This document shows positions 1-8,339 of a stretch of DNA of 32,691 nt, piece by piece. The DNA lies in the IMG/VR virus record IMGVR_UViG_3300019458_000073, positions 1 to 32,691 of that record; one strand, given 5' to 3'. The translations under genes and the position numbers were made by a program. The notes beneath the pieces were generated by a model. That model saw only the letters and a list, made by a program, of their open reading frames with translations. It was not told the DNA's origin and ran no database searches. Source of the stretch: a virus. Within the stretch, counting starts at the first letter, position 1. Each line of letters opens with the position of its first letter.

Positions 1-32
1 ACCTTGGCGCCCTCGCGGCTCTTGTCGCTCAT
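1..32 (-). CDS. 5' end of a gene running off the left edge
   Basis: An ATG at 32 overlaps the stop of the upstream gene in a TAATG arrangement, and AAGGAG lies 5 nt before it on the minus strand. Ten residues (MSDKSREGAK) are visible before the window ends. Its place downstream of the portal gene suggests another virion morphogenesis gene, such as a scaffold or capsid gene, but nothing in the visible residues shows this. Confidence 0.5.
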   Translation of the reverse strand, partial: MSDKSREGAK

Positions 33-226
33 TACAGCTCCTTGTCTGCGAAGATGAATGGATCAGGGTCTTCAGCGGTGAACGGGATCATGAAGATCCG
101 CACCGTCATGTGGCCCTCGTGCAGCTTGGGCATCACGTGGATGGCCTTGAGCCGCCCGCGCATGTCCTCGGGGAGTCCGTCTCGGATGGCCCTCGCGAGC
201 GTCCGTGCGTCCGTGTAGGCGAGCAT
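32..226 (-). CDS. Small hypothetical protein downstream of portal
   Basis: A 64-residue acidic protein that I do not recognise. The start is well supported: AGGAGG lies 5 nt upstream of the ATG, and the gene begins 10 bp after the portal stop. It ends in a TAATG overlap with the next gene, so it is translationally linked inside the leftward structural operon. There are no Cys, no signal peptide and no membrane segment; the middle (VRIFMIPF) could be a beta strand. A morphogenesis accessory role is inferred from position only. Confidence 0.6.
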   Translation of the reverse strand: MLAYTDARTLARAIRDGLPEDMRGRLKAIHVMPKLHEGHMTVRIFMIPFTAEDPDPFIFADKEL

Positions 227-235
227 TCCGTCCTC

Positions 236-2446
236 CTACTTGTTCTTCGAGGGATTACTCACTCCGCCCTGCATTTCGCGGGTCGGCGCCGCGTGCGGGG
301 ATCCGCCGCCCGGAGGGGCGCCCGGCTTACCCGCGCCAGGAGGACCGCCACCCGGCTTCTCTTCGCCCGGAGGCGCGCCGCCACCACCCGGGGGCGCCAT
401 CGGCATCTTGAGCGCCTTCGACGCGAGCATATCGGCTTGGTGCTGCATCATGTGCATGTACCAAGCCTGCTGGATCGGCATCGGCAGCGCCTTGAACTCT
501 TCAGTCAGCGCGAGTCGACGATGCGTCAGAAAGTGAACCGCGTGGTCATCAACGATCGGGACGACCCGAACGGGCATCTGTACCGACAGTTGCTGCGCGG
601 CCATCTCCTGCATCTCGGGGTCCTGAACGGCCGCGATCTGCTCGGCTGACTGGCGAGCCCACTCGAGGAACTCAGCGTTCTCCTTGTAGGCTTGCTTGGT
701 ATCTTCCTCGACGCCCGGGCGCATGTTCACCATGCCCAGGTCCTCGAGCATTTTGATCTTCTGCGCCTCGTCCATGAAGTCGAGCGCGCCGATTTGTCCC
801 AATTGCATGTACATCTGGAGCTTCTCGGCCTGCGTGTGCGGCCGCGAGCTCCCGGCCTCCACTTCGACCTCGACGCCGTCGTCCCAGTCCGCCCCCATGA
901 ACTCCTGGAAGGTGAACCCGCCGATTGCGTCCTTGATCGCCATCACGCGCGGCGAGTGCGCGTTCTGTCGCCAGACCTCCATCGCCTTCTTGGCGATGTC
1001 CTGGTAGCCAATCTCGATGCCGCTGAACACGGTCGCCCAGCGGCCGAAGCCGCGCTCCTGGAGGGCTTGCACGGTGCCCACCGGCGTTCGGGTGCCCATC
1101 GACTTGCCCTTCACCGCGGCGAACGCGCCGGACAACTCCTCGAAGGACTGCCGGATGTCCTGGATGTACTTGACTAGAGTCTGCGGCGCCTCGGCCCCGG
1201 GCGTGCGCTTGGGCTCGAGCTGGCCGACCGGCGTGTACTCGATCTGCACGCCGATGTCGCCCGTGATGCGCGACGGGTTGCTGTTGGCCGGGATCATCCA
1301 AACCGGGTTGGCCATGCGACTGACGATCATCGTCATCAACGACTCGGCCTTGTTCAGCTGGTACTGCTTCGGCTGGAGGTCGTCCGCCGGAGTGTAGCCC
1401 CACGCGCGCCCGCCGATGGTGCCGAAGCGATAGTGCGTGATCGGGTAGAACTTGCGCCCTGCCCCAGCGCGCGTGCGCCACGGGTACGGCGTCTGGCGCT
1501 CCAGCAGCACCCCTCGCGAGGTCATCGCGATGTAGGCGCCCTTGGGGAACTTCTCGTGCATCTTGATGAACGCGCGCCAGACGATCGTCCGCTTGGCGGT
1601 CGGGTCGGCGCTGGCCGCGGCATAGGTCGTGATCCCGGGTGCGATCGCCGGGATGGCGTCCTGATGGATCAGCGAGATGTTATTCTCGCCGCCCGACACA
1701 AAGCCGCCCTCGACGTCGACGTCCCACCGCATCTTGATCTGCTCTTGTGTGTAGGACTGGCCGATGAGGATGAACGGCTGGTCCTCGATCTCTTCGATCG
1801 AGGGGTCCAGGAACACCTGGAACGGGCTCAGCGAGTCGAACCGGATCTCGCCCTTAGGGATCCAGTCGTACTGCGTCGACGACTCCACCAGCATGCCGCC
1901 GCACTTGGGGCACTGGGGATCGTTCGGGTCCAGCTGCTCAGCCTTGTAGATCGTCTGGCAGTCCACGCAGATCTCGCGCGGCACCGCCTCGAGGCCGGTC
2001 TCCTCGGAGTTGTCCCACACGATCTCCTGAAAGGCGTTCCCGGTCAGCAGCAGCCAGTCGAGCATCTTGGCGCGCGCCCGGTCGAACTGCCCTTCCTTGA
2101 GGACGATCTTCAGCTGCGCGTCGGTAGAAGCAGCAGCAGCAACAGCGCGAGCGTCGTCCCGAGTAGGAATCCCCACATAACGGGGCTCATGCTGTGCGAT
2201 TGCAGACTTAACTGTGTCCAGTGTGGAACGGAAGTAGTTGGTAACTGGAGTTGGTACACTGGGCGAAAGTCTCCGGTTCTTCCAACGCTTGCTATTTTGG
2301 TCGTACAACACCCATTGCTGGCCGAGGTGGAACAGGATGTTGCCGAACCAGTTTCGCTCCATCAGCCAGCGCCGATGAGAAAGCCGGCGTTGGATGTCCT
2401 GGACCACTTCCTGGTCAGTCTGCTTCGCCTGTTTCGCCGTCGCCAT
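236..2446 (-). CDS. Portal protein with zinc-ribbon-like insert
   Basis: A 736-residue phage portal protein, which would form the dodecameric DNA channel at the head vertex. Support is the size, the place downstream of TerL, and portal-like stretches: an N-terminal helical region (RRWLMERNWFGNILFHLGQQ), a central YQLNKAESL helix, and a C-terminal segment rich in Gln/Met helices. Two features are unusual. Cys160, Cys163, Cys179 and Cys182 form a CxxC-x15-CxxC zinc-ribbon-like insert. The C-terminal ~60 residues are a Pro/Gly-rich tail beginning near APPGGGGAPPGEEKPGG. The start overlaps the preceding small gene by 32 bp. The family call is by overall resemblance to large (P22-sized) portals; no search was possible. 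Confidence 0.85.
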   Translation of the reverse strand: MATAKQAKQTDQEVVQDIQRRLSHRRWLMERNWFGNILFHLGQQWVLYDQNSKRWKNRRLSPSVPTPVTNYFRSTLDTVKSAIAQHEPRYVGIPTRDDARAVAAAASTDAQLKIVLKEGQFDRARAKMLDWLLLTGNAFQEIVWDNSEETGLEAVPREICVDCQTIYKAEQLDPNDPQCPKCGGMLVESSTQYDWIPKGEIRFDSLSPFQVFLDPSIEEIEDQPFILIGQSYTQEQIKMRWDVDVEGGFVSGGENNISLIHQDAIPAIAPGITTYAAASADPTAKRTIVWRAFIKMHEKFPKGAYIAMTSRGVLLERQTPYPWRTRAGAGRKFYPITHYRFGTIGGRAWGYTPADDLQPKQYQLNKAESLMTMIVSRMANPVWMIPANSNPSRITGDIGVQIEYTPVGQLEPKRTPGAEAPQTLVKYIQDIRQSFEELSGAFAAVKGKSMGTRTPVGTVQALQERGFGRWATVFSGIEIGYQDIAKKAMEVWRQNAHSPRVMAIKDAIGGFTFQEFMGADWDDGVEVEVEAGSSRPHTQAEKLQMYMQLGQIGALDFMDEAQKIKMLEDLGMVNMRPGVEEDTKQAYKENAEFLEWARQSAEQIAAVQDPEMQEMAAQQLSVQMPVRVVPIVDDHAVHFLTHRRLALTEEFKALPMPIQQAWYMHMMQHQADMLASKALKMPMAPPGGGGAPPGEEKPGGGPPGAGKPGAPPGGGSPHAAPTREMQGGVSNPSKNK

Positions 2447-2747
2447 CAGGTTTGCTCTGATACTCCGCTGCCAGCTCGATCGACATCCCCGTCTCTTCTT
2501 CGCTGGGCGTGAGATATGTTTCCAACTGCTTCGGGTCCTCGGCGAACGGGTCGCGCTCGAACTCCGGCTTCATGCGCGGAGGAACGCGACCGGCGGTCAG
2601 GGCTACGAGACCCTTGAAGTCATCTTGCAGCCGGGCCAACTCCAACTCCGCGCGCTCGCGCCGATTCACCTCGGCAGACAGCTGCACGCGAAGTTGTGCG
2701 GCTTCGACTTGCAAGTTCAGGTATTCCAGTCTACCGATCCAAGGCAT
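2415..2747 (-). CDS. Small coiled-coil protein before portal
   Basis: A protein of 110 residues. I chose the ATG at 2747 because AGGAGG lies 9 nt upstream; this start overlaps the HNH gene end by 17 bp. A longer frame to 2858 would run deep inside the HNH gene and has no comparable ribosome site. The first half is a charged helix with coiled-coil character (VEAAQLRVQLSAEV, ERAELELARLQDDF). The C-terminal half is acidic and loop-like (PSEEETGMSIELAAEY). Its end overlaps the portal start by 32 bp. Possible roles are scaffold-like or packaging accessory; the family is not recognised. Confidence 0.65.
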   Translation of the reverse strand: MPWIGRLEYLNLQVEAAQLRVQLSAEVNRRERAELELARLQDDFKGLVALTAGRVPPRMKPEFERDPFAEDPKQLETYLTPSEEETGMSIELAAEYQSKPDGDGETGEAD

Positions 2748-3099
2748 ACCGCGCGGCCTCCTGAAGGATTTTAGGGTCGTCCCTAAACTTTCCGAGGCCC
2801 AAATTACACGCGTCACACAATAACCCGCGTACTCGCCCGGAACTATGACAGTAATCAACCACTAGACGACGTTTGTCAGGGGAAGTTTTGCAGATCGCGC
2901 AACGTCCGCCCTGCGTTTCTAGTAAAATGTCGTACTGTTCTTCCGTGAGGCCATAGACACGCTTCAAGGCTGCGCGCCATTGCCAGTACGACGCCCGCGC
3001 CCGGTTACGAAGCTTCCATTCTGCGTTTTGCGCAGCAGCGGCGCGGGGGTTCTTGTAACGTCCTAATCCTTTAGGGCTATACTCACCACGCGGACGCAT
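2731..3099 (-). CDS. HNH endonuclease, recombination endonuclease VII type
   Basis: A 122-residue protein with the endonuclease VII (T4 gp49-like) zinc/HNH core: Cys67-x2-Cys70, then VDYCH at 81-85, then RGLLCDACN with Cys95 and Cys98 as the second zinc pair and Asn99. Such free-standing genes are usually homing endonucleases or Holliday-junction/debranching nucleases. In the family the centre reads D-H-x-H; here the first His is Tyr83 (codon TAC), which may weaken catalysis. The gene overlaps the 3' end of TerL by 17 bp and the next gene by 17 bp, a typical site for a mobile HNH gene next to the terminase. The start at 3099 places the ATG inside the TerL end; a longer frame to 3159 lies wholly within TerL. 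Confidence 0.85.
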   Translation of the reverse strand: MRPRGEYSPKGLGRYKNPRAAAAQNAEWKLRNRARASYWQWRAALKRVYGLTEEQYDILLETQGGRCAICKTSPDKRRLVVDYCHSSGRVRGLLCDACNLGLGKFRDDPKILQEAARYALDR

Positions 3100-4627
3100 C
3101 CTCGATCTCCTCCCCGGGGCCGAACGGCTGCCCCCAGTACTCGTTGAGGACCTCGTCATCGAGGCCCGGCGTCAGGATCGACTGGCGCCCTTTCATCTTC
3201 GGAAGCGTGCTGCGATGCGCTATCCAGTGTTGCCGCGAGTGCTCGTCGAGGTGCTCCGGGATCTCGAAGGCGTCCCGGATCTCGTCGAGGTCGACCGCGA
3301 CGACCTTGGTCGGGAGGACGCTGAACGCGTACCCCGCGGCGTCGATCGCGTGGAAGTGCTGCTTCCCGACGATCTTGAGGTTCTTCGCTGAGCCGGTGTA
3401 GTCGAAGACAGCTTGGCCCTTGACGCGATACTCGGGGCCTTGACGAAGCAGGTTCGCGCACTCGGTGGACACGACGAGGCCGCGCCGGTGTGCGGCCGCG
3501 AAGAGCCCGACGCGCGCCCACTCGTCGCCATCAGACGGCGCCACGGGAAGGCCAGCAGCGATATACAGCTGCGCAACCGACACAATGCCTGTCTTGCGAG
3601 ATAGGCTAGTGCTGGACCAGGCACTCCGATCCATGACCCTACCGCGGAGAGGATGGCGTCCACAACGCTCCGAAATCGCCTCGGCATGCGCTTCGGCCTC
3701 GCGGCCTTCCTGCCAGTACTCCTGGTAGATGTACGGCGCGTTCGGCACGACGCCCTTGTACTCGACCTTGTCCGGGTTGACGGCGACCCACACCGCGCAC
3801 GTCACGCCAGTTGATCGCGCGGGGTCCACACCCATGAAGCGCGGCCAATGCGCCGGCGGCTCGAAGTGTTGGACGATCCGCAAGTCCGGGATCAACCGCG
3901 TCGTGCCAGCCGCCATCGTCGCGTAGACGTAGCGCTGCTGGATCTCCGCCGGCATCGAGAGTAGCTGCGCCCGCGCGCCTTCGTCCAAGTGCGGGTTGTC
4001 TAGCGAGGACCCACGCAGCAAACGGCGTGTGGCACCGGCCGTCGGCCGGCCGTGCGGCTTCTCGTACGTCAAGAAGCGCTTGCGAAGCCAGTTGTCGCCC
4101 TCGTCGTTGGCGATCGAGAGCACGTGGCGCTCGGTCGGCGGCACGGCGTTCAACCGGCAACGCAAGAGCAAGATCTGATACGTCGAGAAGTCGATTTCCT
4201 CGGCTTGGTCGATCGCGATCAGCGAGTACTCGAGGTTCTTGATCTTGTCAAGTTTTCCTGGCTCGAGGTTCGCGAACGTGATCTCAGACCCGTTCGTCAA
4301 GCGGCAGTGGTTCGTCCCTTCGCGGTAGTCCCACCGCTTCGGGAGCAGGAAGACCTCACGGAGGCCCTTCGCCTCGATGAGCTCGTAGAACTGCCGCTTG
4401 GTCGAGTCGATCAACTCGCGGAACGTCAGCCGCGCGACCAGGACGTTGGCGCCCGGGAAGCGCACGGCATGGCGGAACACGGCGGCGCACAGCGCGTACG
4501 TCTTGCCGGCGCCCATGCCCGTGACCGCGGCGACCTCGTACTCCCTGGCAAGGATCAAGTCCGCCTGCAGCTTCGAGTACTCCTTGCCGAGGAGGTGAGC
4601 CAGGCTCAGCTTCTCGGTGAGGTCCAT
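3083..4627 (-). CDS. terL: Terminase large subunit (TerL)
   Basis: A 514-residue packaging motor. The N-terminal ATPase domain shows a Walker A (VTGMGAGKT, residues ~35-43) and a Walker B with the terminase signature (SLIAIDQAEEI). The C-terminal RNase H-like nuclease domain shows FMGVDPA as its first acidic motif and HAIDAAGYAF as its last. The ATG at 4627 begins 2 nt after the upstream gene's stop; a longer frame reaching 4903 would lie inside that gene and read as low-quality Arg/Pro sequence. No clear ribosome site precedes the start, so coupling to the upstream gene is likely. TerS is separated from TerL by two genes, which is unusual. Confidence 0.92.
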   Translation of the reverse strand: MDLTEKLSLAHLLGKEYSKLQADLILAREYEVAAVTGMGAGKTYALCAAVFRHAVRFPGANVLVARLTFRELIDSTKRQFYELIEAKGLREVFLLPKRWDYREGTNHCRLTNGSEITFANLEPGKLDKIKNLEYSLIAIDQAEEIDFSTYQILLLRCRLNAVPPTERHVLSIANDEGDNWLRKRFLTYEKPHGRPTAGATRRLLRGSSLDNPHLDEGARAQLLSMPAEIQQRYVYATMAAGTTRLIPDLRIVQHFEPPAHWPRFMGVDPARSTGVTCAVWVAVNPDKVEYKGVVPNAPYIYQEYWQEGREAEAHAEAISERCGRHPLRGRVMDRSAWSSTSLSRKTGIVSVAQLYIAAGLPVAPSDGDEWARVGLFAAAHRRGLVVSTECANLLRQGPEYRVKGQAVFDYTGSAKNLKIVGKQHFHAIDAAGYAFSVLPTKVVAVDLDEIRDAFEIPEHLDEHSRQHWIAHRSTLPKMKGRQSILTPGLDDEVLNEYWGQPFGPGEEIEDASAW

Positions 4628-4629
4628 GG

Positions 4630-5280
4630 CTAGTAGAGCGCCATGCCCCCGGTGCGGCCGCCGCGGCGCATGCGGTCCTCGACGCCCTGGGAGATCGTGG
4701 TGCTCCGCGGGCCGCCGCTGATGAGCGGGGAAGCCTTGGTGCCCGGGAGGGGCTCGAGAGGCGCGGTCTGATAGGGCTGCGCGGCCGGCGAACTCGGGAG
4801 CCCGATCAGGCGCGGGGCCTTGGGCTGGCCTTGGAGGGCGCGGATGCCCGCACTGAGGCCAGCGGCGCCAATCGAACCGGCGGCCCCAAGGCCCATCTTC
4901 CAAAGATCCCGCTTGAAGCGCTCGTCTTCCATCAGGCCGCGCTCACCCCCAGAGGAACCGGTGGGCTGCCCGATCGTTGGCCCCGGCGTGTCCATACCAG
5001 GGGTAGTGGAGTACGCGAGGGTCCCCGGGTCGCGGAGACGATCGCTCAAGGAGACAGAAGGCGCACCAACGCCCATACCACCCTGCGCGGGCGCATAAGC
5101 CTGCTGCATCTCGTCGTCCGCAGTCCAGGAAGACGGGAACTCGGACCAGTCGAATCCGGGGGCCGAAGCGCGAGGGGCTTCGAAGCCGCCGAACGCAGGA
5201 CCTTCGCCGCCACCGAAAATCTGACTCCAGTCAGCGGTAACTGGCTGATAGTCAAGGGAAATCAGGCCTGCGTCGTACAC
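4630..5280 (-). CDS. Gly-rich protein of unknown function between TerS and TerL
   Basis: A 216-residue protein starting at GTG 5280 with AAGGGGG 8 nt upstream, in a TAGTG overlap with the preceding gene. The N-terminal half is acidic and Gly/Pro-rich with aromatic residues (DWSQIFGGGEG, DWSEFPSSW). A weakly hydrophobic segment (KMGLGAAGSIGAAGLSAGI) follows, then a Pro-rich linker, and a basic end (RMRRGGRTGGMALY). The larger neighbour has a similar composition and a comparable GGM ending, so the two may work together. A minor or internal virion protein is plausible; the family is not recognised. Confidence 0.65.
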   Translation of the reverse strand: MYDAGLISLDYQPVTADWSQIFGGGEGPAFGGFEAPRASAPGFDWSEFPSSWTADDEMQQAYAPAQGGMGVGAPSVSLSDRLRDPGTLAYSTTPGMDTPGPTIGQPTGSSGGERGLMEDERFKRDLWKMGLGAAGSIGAAGLSAGIRALQGQPKAPRLIGLPSSPAAQPYQTAPLEPLPGTKASPLISGGPRSTTISQGVEDRMRRGGRTGGMALY

Positions 5281-7013
5281 TAGACGGTCCCCCTTTGCCG
5301 CTGGCGCGCGGCCATCTGCTGCTGGTTACCCCCAGCCGGTCCACCAAAGTCGCGTCCTAGGCCAAATCCGGGCCGCACAGGGCCTCCAAACGGGGCACCC
5401 GCGGCGCCCCCTTCGCTTACCCGCATGCCGCCCTGGCGCTTGCCTGCTTCCGCGGCCTCTTGGGCGTTCTCGACCTCGGGCTTCGGGGTGCCGGATGCGC
5501 CGGTGACGAGGTTCAACGGGAGGCGCTTGCCTGCAGCGGTTCCCTCAGGAATGGGGACGGCTTCTCCTCCCGACACGACTTCTCCTCCCGGCGCTGTCCC
5601 TGTTCCAAAGCCCCAGCCTTGGAAATGAGGGCTGAGATTCTGTACGCCAAGGAGGTCCGCCAAGCCCTTCTCGTAATTGCCAGGCTGTAGGCCGGTTAGG
5701 GCTTGGTTCGCCTCAGACGACCAGGCACGCGGGTTGGTAGCCGACCCGAAGAACCAAGGGGACGGGATGGCTTGGTAGCTGTCTTCCACATCGCCAAAGG
5801 GCGGCGGCGTAAGAGGGAAGGCGGCCTCGGCTTGGCCTCGCGACCACTCCGGGTTAGCCGCCATCAGTTCGTCGACCACCCTGAAGGCACGGGCGTCCGC
5901 GTAGTTCTCAGTGAGGTACGGGGCGTACTTGACATTCTTGGAGAGCGGGTTTATATCGTCTATGTTGACGCTCGGGTCCCCCTCCGGGTTGGTGCGCGTG
6001 TCCCCCGGCGGTCGGAGCCAGCTGTAATCGGCACCAAAGGCCACTGCGGCAGATCTGGGATCCGCGTATGGATTAGCCGAAATGTCCATTCCACCCCTTG
6101 CCATGATGTCAGCCGCACGAAGAAGGCCGACATCGTAGGCAGACATTTGGGGCTTAAGGCGCTCCATGATAGCAGGGCCTTCTGGGAAGCCTTGGGCGTA
6201 CTCAGCAGGACCGGACCGACTGCTGGTGACGCCCCGCTTAAGGAAATCCTCCATGCCGCTGGCTTGGAAACGGCTTTGGATCGCCTGTAACTCCCCAAGA
6301 ACGCGCTGGGCTTCCTCAGGCGAGGCGTTGTTCAGCTGACGGAGCAGACCAGGGGCTCGGTTCCAATCGGCAATGCTACCCTCGATCCCACCGGTCAGCT
6401 GCCCCAACTTCTTTTGGGTCTTTTCGGCCGCTTCCGCCTTGCCCAACTGATAGTCGAGTAACTGGGACATGTACATGGCGGTGATAGGAAGCGTAACGGC
6501 GAGTGTCGGAGCAGACGCGCTTAAGCTAGCGCCCGCGCCCGCTAGACCACCACCCGCAGCCGCACCGGCTCCCAAACCAAGTGCGCCCGCCGCAGCAGCC
6601 GCAGCCGGCGGGGCAGCTAATTGGGTGGCGGCATCGATGATCATTCCAGTCTTAGGATCAACTCCCAAGCCCTTGGCAATCAGCCCAGGAGCCATCCCAA
6701 GGAGGGCGCCAATGCCAGAAGCACCAAAGGACTGTAGGCCGGCCGATAGGCCGCCAGAGGCGCCGGTAGCGGCACCAGCGCCCGTTGGGGCCGCCCAAGC
6801 ACTGTACGCGGCCTTCGCTGCATCGGGCCCCAATCGCGCCAACACCTTGTTTAAGTCCTCGAGGTCGAGTTTGCTCTTGGTCTTCCTCGGGGCATTCAAG
6901 CTGGAGGTGCCGGAGGATCGCTGGGGGGCGCCTCCGGGCTGGACGGCGAGTCCTCCACCGGGTTGAGGAGTGGGGCTTCCGCCGTAGGATCTAAGGGTGG
7001 GGCTTGTGGCCAT
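5280..7013 (-). CDS. Large Ala/Gly-rich protein, possible internal virion protein
   Basis: A 577-residue protein of unrecognised family. The order is a disordered Gly/Pro/Ser N-terminus; a short basic-acidic helix (KTKSKLDLEDLNKVLARL); a long Ala/Gly-rich hydrophobic stretch at ~110-185 that could insert in a membrane; a helical region with Gln/Glu (QLNNASPEEAQRVLGELQAI); a mixed central domain; and a Gly-rich basic tail. This architecture would fit an ejected internal virion protein, but that is inference. The ATG at 7013 overlaps the TerS end by 118 bp in another frame; both ends there are Pro/Gly-rich, and I see no better internal start. Confidence 0.65.
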   Translation of the reverse strand: MATSPTLRSYGGSPTPQPGGGLAVQPGGAPQRSSGTSSLNAPRKTKSKLDLEDLNKVLARLGPDAAKAAYSAWAAPTGAGAATGASGGLSAGLQSFGASGIGALLGMAPGLIAKGLGVDPKTGMIIDAATQLAAPPAAAAAAGALGLGAGAAAGGGLAGAGASLSASAPTLAVTLPITAMYMSQLLDYQLGKAEAAEKTQKKLGQLTGGIEGSIADWNRAPGLLRQLNNASPEEAQRVLGELQAIQSRFQASGMEDFLKRGVTSSRSGPAEYAQGFPEGPAIMERLKPQMSAYDVGLLRAADIMARGGMDISANPYADPRSAAVAFGADYSWLRPPGDTRTNPEGDPSVNIDDINPLSKNVKYAPYLTENYADARAFRVVDELMAANPEWSRGQAEAAFPLTPPPFGDVEDSYQAIPSPWFFGSATNPRAWSSEANQALTGLQPGNYEKGLADLLGVQNLSPHFQGWGFGTGTAPGGEVVSGGEAVPIPEGTAAGKRLPLNLVTGASGTPKPEVENAQEAAEAGKRQGGMRVSEGGAAGAPFGGPVRPGFGLGRDFGGPAGGNQQQMAARQRQRGTV

Positions 7014-7480
7014 TCCGCTAAGTCATCCTTGAAGTCGAAGGACTGGTCGTGCTTGCCGACCTTGCCTTCGGTCTGTTCGGTGATGGCGCCGAGCTTGACG
7101 GCGATCTCGGCGATCGCTCGAGTCGCTTCGATCTTCTCGCGCGTCTTGCTCGCGCGGCCGATCACGATCGAGTTCAGTTCGGCCAGCCCATCCGCGAGTC
7201 CGTTGCGCACAGCCTGCTTGAGGCTATCAACGCGGGCAACGGTCGCTTTCGCATTTTTGCGGAGGGCCTGGTCGACTTTCTGCTGCCAGCGGTCGGTCTC
7301 GTACCAGCGCCGTACGGTGACGGCGTGGACGCCCAACTCCTGGCTGATCGAGCGGAACGAGCGGCGCTTCCCCCCAGCCTCGGCGGCCAGGTAGAGTTCA
7401 AAGGCCTTGATCCGCTCCTCGTCTTTCGGCGTCACCGCCGGCGTCCGCGTCGGAGGCGGAGGAAGTACGTATCGAGTCAC
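6896..7480 (-). CDS. terS: Terminase small subunit (TerS)
   Basis: A 194-residue DNA-binding packaging protein. A helix-turn-helix lies at ~42-62 (FRSISQELGVHAVTVRRWYE), followed by a long helical oligomerisation region (KATVARVDSLKQAVRNGLA and on) and an acidic Pro-rich tail likely to contact TerL. I chose the GTG at 7480: AGGAGG at 7487-7492 sits 6 nt upstream on the minus strand. An earlier GTG at 7600 has no ribosome site and would add a Pro-rich leader. It is the first gene of the leftward operon. A copy of the 29-bp element lies about 150 bp upstream in the orientation expected of a promoter. Confidence 0.85.
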   Translation of the reverse strand: MTRYVLPPPPTRTPAVTPKDEERIKAFELYLAAEAGGKRRSFRSISQELGVHAVTVRRWYETDRWQQKVDQALRKNAKATVARVDSLKQAVRNGLADGLAELNSIVIGRASKTREKIEATRAIAEIAVKLGAITEQTEGKVGKHDQSFDFKDDLAEWPQAPPLDPTAEAPLLNPVEDSPSSPEAPPSDPPAPPA

Positions 7481-7631
7481 TGTCAACCTCCTGACAGTCC
7501 CAAGCGGCCCGCCAAGTTGAGTGGGCACCTGTTCGGTCTTGTGAGGGCCGGAGGGGGGCGGGGGATCTCCAGGCGGGCTCAACCGGTAGGGGCGGGCCAC
7601 AAGGGAAGCACACTAGGGGTAGTGCACTCTA

Positions 7632-7660
7632 TTAAGGGGCCGAGGAGCGCGCAAGACTCG
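7632..7660 (-). repeat. 29-bp bipartite element, copy A
   Basis: On the plus strand this reads TTAAGGGGCCGAG, six variable bases, GC, one variable base, AGACTCG. The copies at 16155-16183 and (inverted) 16204-16232 have the same length and spacing, each with 24 of 29 positions equal to this copy. Read on the minus strand (CGAGTCT first, CCCCTTAA last), it points at TerS about 150 bp downstream. A promoter or operator role is inferred from position and from the two conserved blocks separated by about 16 bp. Confidence 0.7.
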
Positions 7661-7925
7661 GTGGTTGGAAGAAAGGGTGTATCTGGCCTTGGAAGGCCGT
7701 ATTCGAAAATTGCCCTCACGGCCGGTGCCGTCTAAAAGGTAGACTTCATTGACGTTTTTGCGCTTTTTGCCTGTTCGTGTCGCGTAACCCCGCGTAATCA
7801 AAGCCCTTTCGCCCCCCAGGTTCCCCCCGGACCGGGAGCGGCAGCGGGAGGTCCGGGGGTGAAACGGCCTTGTGGGGCGCGGAGTTAAGGGCGATTTTTG
7901 GGTCATTTTTATATTCCACGCACGC

Positions 7926-7942
7926 TATGTAAAAATTACATA
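7926..7942. repeat. AT-rich inverted repeat
   Basis: TATGTAA, AAA, TTACATA: perfect 7-bp arms in the only AT-rich patch of the control region. It could be an operator or an origin-unwinding element; neither is proven. Confidence 0.5.
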
Positions 7943-8010
7943 CCCCCCGGGCGCTCTTAGTATAGTCATCCCCATCGAACCATCCCCATTCATTTTCACG
8001 TATTTCGGTA

Positions 8011-8030
8011 CTTTCACCAACCGGTGAAAG
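8011..8030. repeat. Perfect stem-loop
   Basis: CTTTCACC, loop AACC, GGTGAAAG: an 8-bp perfect stem with a 4-nt loop. No T-tract follows on either strand, so an intrinsic terminator is unlikely. Confidence 0.55.
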
Positions 8031-8067
8031 CGAGCATTCCCGCGCACGGGTGACTAGTGGCTGGCGC

Positions 8068-8088
8068 CGCGGGGCTTGTCGCCCCGCG
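8068..8088. repeat. GC-rich stem-loop
   Basis: CGCGGGGC, loop TTGTC, GCCCCGCG: a perfect 8-bp stem, 37 bp after the preceding hairpin. Confidence 0.55.
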
Positions 8089-8114
8089 CTTGGATAGGCA
8101 CATTCCTTAAGGCG

Positions 8115-8148
8115 CGAGAGTTGCGCTCTCGGCGCGCTGGCGCGCGCC
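8115..8148. repeat. Two abutting stem-loops
   Basis: CGAGAG, loop TTGCG, CTCTCG (8115-8131), then GGCGCGC, loop TGGC, GCGCGCC (8131-8148). The two hairpins share base 8131, so they are mutually adjacent, as in a structured RNA. Confidence 0.5.
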
Positions 8149-8166
8149 TGCCGCGGGGCAGAGAAA

Positions 8167-8199
8167 CCCCCACCCTCCCCCCTTCCCCCCTCCCGCCCC
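8167..8199 (-). other. C-rich tract, G-quadruplex-capable on minus strand
   Basis: The plus strand has C runs of 5, 3, 6, 6, 3 and 4 separated by 1-2 bases. The minus strand therefore has six G runs of at least three with very short loops, satisfying the G3+N1-7 quadruplex pattern. Its 3' part also enters the hairpin at 8186-8218, so two alternative folds compete. Confidence 0.6.
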
Positions 8200-8218
8200 G
8201 AGGCGGGGCAGGAGGGGG
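8186..8218. repeat. Long GC stem-loop
   Basis: CCCCCTCC-C-GCCCC, loop GAGGC, GGGGC-A-GGAGGGGG: 13 base pairs with a single C/A mismatch. It is the most stable single hairpin I can find in the control region. Confidence 0.55.
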
Positions 8219-8339
8219 AAGCCGCAGAAGCAGCGTGCAAGGTTGCGCAGCGCAAAATTGTTAGCAAGGTTAGGTACTTAGCGCAAATCGGCCCGAGGGG
8301 GCCCCATTGAACACTGTGCGGAACTAACACGCCGGGGGG

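Noticed and set aside
1433-2512. Long plus-strand frame opposite the portal gene (also 692-1177)
   Set aside because: Antisense shadow of a GC-rich gene: Arg/Leu/His-rich product with no start signal.
8011-8030. Intrinsic terminator for the leftward or rightward operon
   Set aside because: The stem is perfect but no T run follows on either strand.
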